Shown here: positions 59,854-64,000 of the stretch, one piece after another
Layout of the letters: the number at the start of each line of letters is the position of its first letter
Position numbering within the stretch: the first letter of the stretch is position 1
Assembly (NCBI GenBank): GCA_034440575.1
Contig: JAOTOL010001481.1
Coordinates: 682,001-746,000 of the forward strand
DNA: 64,000 nucleotides
Reading direction: 5' to 3'
From: Imbricaverruca yamaguchii
Taxonomy: Eukaryota; Arthropoda; Thecostraca; Neoverrucidae
The notes under the pieces: model-generated
Database searches by the model: none
What the model was told of the DNA's origin: nothing
Seen by the model: the letters and a program-made list of their open reading frames with translations, nothing else
Position numbers and translations under genes: made by a program

Positions 59854-59897
59854 CCAACTGCACCGACCGCACCGTCTAGATGCTTGCCGAACAGGGC
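59854..59897 (-). repeat. right terminal inverted repeat of the Harbinger element
   Basis: Reverse complement begins GCCCTGTTCGGCAAGCATCT and matches the left end at 41 of 44 positions. TGCTA follows at 59898-59902. Confidence 0.93.
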
Positions 59898-59902
59898 TGC
59901 TA

Positions 59903-60913
59903 TCTCAACTTTGTGACATGACAGGTCAAGGAGTGACATGACATGACAGTGACATACCAAGATTTGTGTCAAACGTGTTCACCACAAGGTCGGCAGAGGA
60001 TGATCCATCCGCTATGCCAAGTATCAGTGTATTAACACCAGCAGTTCGTGTCATGTTCGCGACCTGTAACGAAGCATCGCTTACGCTACACGTGCTTTAT
60101 TAACCCTCGTCGTCTCTCCTGTCAGATCCTCACACTCCGTCCCCGGGACAGGTCCTAAAGACCCCCAGAACTAAGCGTTACACGAAGATCGAAACTAAGC
60201 GTGACACGAGCACGAGCAGAGTTCGTCGGAAAGTCTTCGACGAATAGGGCCCGAAAATGTTTTATTTTTAATTTTTTGGTAATTTCTATAAACAAAATAT
60301 AGGTTTTTCTTTAAAAAAGGGTTTAAAACACATTTTGTATCGGCATACTCAGGTAGTTTAGGTAGTTCAGTGCACCTCTGACACCATCGAAGCCATGGAA
60401 TCTCAACATGAACCGTAAAAAGAGCAGCATCTGAATGCGGTTAGCCCGCATGACGCACTTTATCGTGACCTGTGACCTGACATCAAGCCGCTTGACGGAG
60501 GTCAAGCAACTCGGATAAGGAACGGAGGTCAAGCAACTTCTTCCGATGTGTCTACATGCATACCAAAGTAAAAATGACAGTAGAAGAGCGTGCGTATAAC
60601 AAAATGGAAAACATTTGCCCCAAATTGGCCAAGATAGGCCGTGATATCAGACCGCTGACGTGACCTAAAAACCGTGATATATGTTTCGGAGACACTGCCC
60701 AGTTACACCCACGGAGCAAGTTTCATTTCAATATCTGTTCACGCTTGCGAGTTATCGATTCTCGGCACTGATTGGTCGCTGTAATCTTCCTCGGCAGCGA
60801 TAGGCAGCGATGGGGCTCGTGAGACTGCCTGCTGGCGCATCCACTCACGTGCTCCTCGCTGCCGGCCTGCCCCTGCTGCTTCTGACGCACGTCGAGCACA
60901 CGCAGCGCCACAC
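59903..60913. other. right flank of the Harbinger element, no gene seen
   Basis: A GACATGACA/GTGACAT repetition lies near 59915-59955. GGAGGTCAAGCAACT is duplicated at 60496-60539. No coding signal. Confidence 0.45.
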
Positions 60914-61407
60914 GGTGGCCACGTGCGACACACAGGGTGGCTGCCACCATAGCGGTACACGGTGGTCACGTGCGACACACAGGGTGGCTGCCACCATAGC
61001 GGTACACGGTGGCCACGTGCGACACACAGGGTGGCTGCCACCATAGCGGTACACGGTGGCCACGTGCGACACACAGGGTGGCTGCCACCATAGCGGTACA
61101 CGGTGGCCACGTGCGACACACAGGGTAGCTGCCACCATAGCGGTACACGATGGCCACGTGCGACACACAGGGTGGCTGCCACCATAGCGGTACACGGTGG
61201 CCACGTGCGACACACAGGGTAGCTGCCACCATAGCGGTACACGATGGCCACGTGCGACACACAGGGTGGCTGCCACCATAGCGGTACACGGTGGCCACGT
61301 GCGACACACAGGGTGGCTGCCACCATAGCGGTACACGGTGGCCACGTGCGACACACAGGGTGGCCGTCTCCGTAGCAGTACAGGTACACAGTGGCCGCGT
61401 GCGACAT
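60914..61407. repeat. 47-bp minisatellite, about 10 units
   Basis: The unit is GGTGGCCACGTGCGACACAC, AGGGTGGCTGCCACCATAGC and GGTACAC. Each unit has the E-box CACGTG and an internal inverted pair (GGTGGC/GCCACC). The final unit, after 61364, is diverged. Confidence 0.96.
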
Positions 61408-61815
61408 TTAGCAGCTGTCAGTCGCTCAGGAAGATGGGTACGGCTCTGTGGCTTGCAAATTCAATACTTAACTTTCATAATAAGATGACGAATGATTTCG
61501 ATTGCATAGAAAGTACTGAAAAAAAAACAATAATAACTCATAATAAGTTGTGTGTGCGATTTGAGTGCTGTTGACAAGGTTATCTTATGTTATCAAGAGT
61601 CGCCAACTTTCACATTAGGAGTTCATAAGTGCTTCAAGCGGTTTCATGAAGCCCACTGGAATCCGTTTCGGCTAAATCATTGCATGAGAAATGGACAGTG
61701 TATCAGGCCATTTTAATTTTCACGAGAAAATAGTTGTATTCGCACAATTAGTTGGGTTTGATCACACACGTATCAATGATTGGTGCAGTTCAAGTCAAGC
61801 TCAATAACCTGACGC
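61408..61815. other. unassigned DNA, no gene seen
   Basis: AT-rich with an A run near 61520. Nothing recognised. Confidence 0.45.
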
Positions 61816-62031
61816 ATGAACAAAAGTCAAGATGGCCGCCTCAGTACGCAGAATGAAGTCGGACGTGTGACGATTGGCCGCGACAGGGCCACGACCTGCC
61901 ACCGCCGGCTATGGCGTCCGTCCATTGTGCTGTTGCTCGGCACCGCCTTCTATGTTGTGTTTCAGTGCACTTATCGCTGCCGCGCTTCGTTGGGCGCCAT
62001 GTGGGGTGCTGGTTGTGCTACTGAAGAGTGA
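61816..62031 (+). CDS. possible small ORF, 71 codons, one hydrophobic segment
   Basis: Opens at ATGAACAAAAGTCAAGATGG and ends at TGA 62029. Residues 33-50 (SIVLLLGTAFYVVFQCTY) would form a membrane span, followed by a short Arg/Cys-containing tail. Composition is ordinary and not repeat-driven. The alternative start AAGATGG at 61831 is in another frame and stops after 11 codons. No family is recognised. It may be an exon, a short membrane protein or chance. Confidence 0.15.
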   Translation: MNKSQDGRLSTQNEVGRVTIGRDRATTCHRRLWRPSIVLLLGTAFYVVFQCTYRCRASLGAMWGAGCATEE

Positions 62032-63379
62032 GACAGTCGGAGCGTGACTAGTTTACTGTTGCTCTCCTTGCCGCTCGTGGGTCTTGTCATTTATGATTGG
62101 AGTATTTCTGTTGTGTATTACATATTGGGCAGCACAATATAGATGATGAATCAAAAGGGGAAAAAGAAAAGGGACTCCACACCTCTTTTTCTTGCGTAGT
62201 GGGTGAAAAGAATGGGCATGGAACGGCGTGTTTGTGATGTGTGCAAAACTAATTGATGAATTTGCGATTTGTTCATGTGAATTGACGCACTACGTTTTTT
62301 GGGTCGATTTTTAGGCAAGAGTCACTATAACAATTATAAAAATGGTCGGAAATATGCCAATACATTAATAAACTTTGGGGTCGAATTGACTTGAAGTACA
62401 ATGAAAAGCTTTGGGCTGCAAGCCGTCTTCAGTGCAAACATAGCGTTCACATTTCGGCTACGAGTAAAAATGGAGCTCGCATAACGATCACATTCGCTCG
62501 TCCAACAAAGGAGCGCAGCTTTGACACATAGGCGGCCGAGTTCCTAAACTTGAACAATATATTAGCATGTTACCGATCAATTGCATAATTATTATGATTA
62601 TGTGCATGCCAGCCATTTTCCAAATTATGCCAGATATATGATGGAGATCAGATAAACATTACGGTTGTCGCACCACGGTGGTTGAATCTGCTGGAGTAAT
62701 GACGCTCGATCCCCATCGATAAATAGCTGCGATCTCAGGAACACTATGGCATGATCTAAATACCTGGTGGCTAAGCTAGGCCATGCCGGGCATTATCTTA
62801 TGAGTATGATCTTGGATCATGGCATTTTGGTATCTTTGACTTCTCCCGTAGATTTCGGACGGCCTTGACACGCAATTCTGCGGATATCACCCTGGGAGTT
62901 GTCTTCACCTCCACTTACCCTAAGAGTGACCTGCTGCAGCCTTCTTGGCATACGAGATCTCAGGGGAGATTTGGGCGGCGGGAACCACCTTGACCCCGTC
63001 GCGCGTGCAGAGGACACATAGCTGCCGTGTATTCGAGGCCAAAATTGCTTTACGTCGGAGCCACTCACCTGCCATATAACGCCACCGACACGCCAAGGTA
63101 TTCGGGGGAAGCGCTGTGAGATGGCCGACCTACATGCACAGTATGCAAACAATACACTCTGTGAGGTGGTGTACCTGCTACTTCACCTGGCTATGCTCTG
63201 AGCGTGCCATTGCGTGAACGTGTCACACTGTGTGTCGCGCTGTGAAGTGAGCTCTTCCACAACGCAAACGATTTCTGATCAAACTCGACGGCCGCGTTTC
63301 TGTAGCTATGCATACCCAGCGTTAATATTTCCGAGGAAATGTGATGGTTGCCGGAGGAGCCAGACACATTTTCCAACTT
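62032..63379. other. unassigned DNA, no gene seen
   Basis: A 111-codon minus-strand frame at 62817-63152 has no recognisable domain. GAGATCTCAGGGGA near 62951 repeats a phrase at 1402, probably by chance. Confidence 0.4.
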
Positions 63380-64000
63380 CATTTTCTGAGCTGACCGTCG
63401 GCCAGCAGAAGCTGACGAGTTGACTGTGCAGAGTCGGCCGACCGACATTGTTCCGCAATAATCTGTGAGTACCCAGCTGAAGCAACAATATCTAACCGAC
63501 CGATCAACATTGGCCGATTAGCGCACCTCCCCCACCGATTAGCGCACCTCCCCCACCGCGAACGACAGTCGTCGACAGGGGCGGAGCCAGCGGCTCGAAA
63601 TTGGACGGTGCCGCAGCGGTGTTGTGTTCTCGCACGCACGCCAGCGCGCCCGGCCGGCCGACCGGCTGTGTTTACCAATTTCATCGTGTCGCCCAGCAGC
63701 AAGTTCATTCGGCCGGCGACGTCCGTGCGGGAGGCGACCCGACACGTCACAGCGTGACCTGCTGTCGCGCAACGCGTCGTCCAGCTACACGAGACAAACG
63801 CGACGCGGGCGGCGGCGCTGGCGCCCCGCCCCGCCCCGCCCCGCCGCCCGTGAAGGTGTGTCTGTGCCGGCGGCGGCGCGCTGGTGCCCCTCGACTGACC
63901 CACATCGAGCGGGGCGCATCGACGCGGCCGGGCCGGCAGGCGCCGCCAGTGAAAGTGGACGTCGCGCGATAAACTGGCCACTTTTTGTCGCCGTCCACGC
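63380..64000. other. CG-rich island with GC-box cluster, runs off the window
   Basis: CpG density rises towards the edge. GATTAGCGCACCTCCCCCACC is tandemly duplicated in two adjacent 21-bp units at about 63517-63558. GCCCCGCCCCGCCCCGCCCC at about 63822-63842 is a cluster of Sp1-type GC boxes. A promoter-type island is plausible, with any gene lying outside the window. Confidence 0.5.

Larger units (their letters stand above)
45604..59897 (+). mobile_element. 14.3-kb PIF/Harbinger DNA transposon (inactive)
   Basis: The limits are set by 44-bp terminal inverted repeats (45604-45647 and 59854-59897, 3 mismatches) beginning GCCCTGTTCGGCAAGCATCT and ending in two 9-bp steps of CGGTGCAGT. TGCTA occurs directly outside both ends (45599-45603 and 59898-59902). 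Inside are the two genes expected of this superfamily: a HARBI1-type DDE transposase on the plus strand and a Myb/SANT-type protein on the minus strand, convergent and about 0.6 kb apart. Both are broken. The element grew from nested insertions: a CR1 LINE, a 5.0-kb element with inverted repeats, at least one SINE and a hAT-type MITE. TATGACGTCA lies close to both ends (45651 and 59793). Confidence 0.92.

Overview
The window looks like nuclear DNA from an animal, probably an invertebrate. No bacterial gene order, operon or Shine-Dalgarno pattern is visible. Instead it holds intron-like AT-rich stretches, CG-rich islands, CR1- and Jockey-type LINEs, tRNA-derived SINEs with target-site duplications, a PIF/Harbinger DNA transposon and an exceptional density of mini- and microsatellites. 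I could not fix the phylum. No intact, recognisable host protein-coding gene was found. Most long open frames are tandem arrays whose units lack stop codons.

Layout. 0-14 kb: gene-poor DNA with a pair of perfect palindromes (2.4 kb), a 50-bp array carrying splice-donor-like motifs (2.7 kb), a 15-bp array (4.7-5.5 kb), a CR1 3' end on the minus strand (5.9 kb), a 2.1-kb array of 21-bp units (8-10 kb) and several shorter arrays; a tRNA-Leu-like SINE lies on the minus strand at 14.3 kb. 15-28 kb: CG-rich islands alternate with arrays. They include a 2.2-kb G-rich minisatellite (15.05-17.2 kb), a long TA/GA microsatellite (19.8-20.2 kb) and six arrays with six different periods (51, 36, 56, 50, 32 and about 23 bp) between 22.6 and 28.3 kb. 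28-38 kb: mostly unassigned DNA with a run of consecutive hairpins (28.9 kb), a three-part microsatellite (32.9-33.9 kb) and two more CG-rich islands. 38-42.4 kb: a decayed Jockey-like LINE holding a truncated SINE, then a decayed CR1 LINE sitting inside a minisatellite.

45.6-59.9 kb is the centrepiece: a 14.3-kb PIF/Harbinger element with 44-bp terminal inverted repeats. It carries a disabled DDE transposase on the plus strand (short exon 1, about 9.2 kb intron, exon 2) and a disabled zinc-finger plus Myb/SANT (trihelix) gene on the minus strand. Its intron received a CR1 LINE, and that LINE was itself split by a 5.0-kb element with terminal inverted repeats. Removing the inner element and one copy of CAGTG restores the LINE reading frame exactly. 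A SINE and a hAT-type MITE also sit inside the Harbinger element. 60-64 kb holds a 47-bp CACGTG-containing array and a CG-rich edge.

The order of events that can be read directly is: Harbinger insertion and a local tandem duplication, then the CR1 insertion, then the inner element insertion. The most unusual item is a repeat family (48.28-48.59, 53.52-53.80 and 53.80-54.01 kb), two copies of which end in a 20-codon frame with conservative substitutions and a shared stop. It may be the exon of an unrecognised transposon gene.
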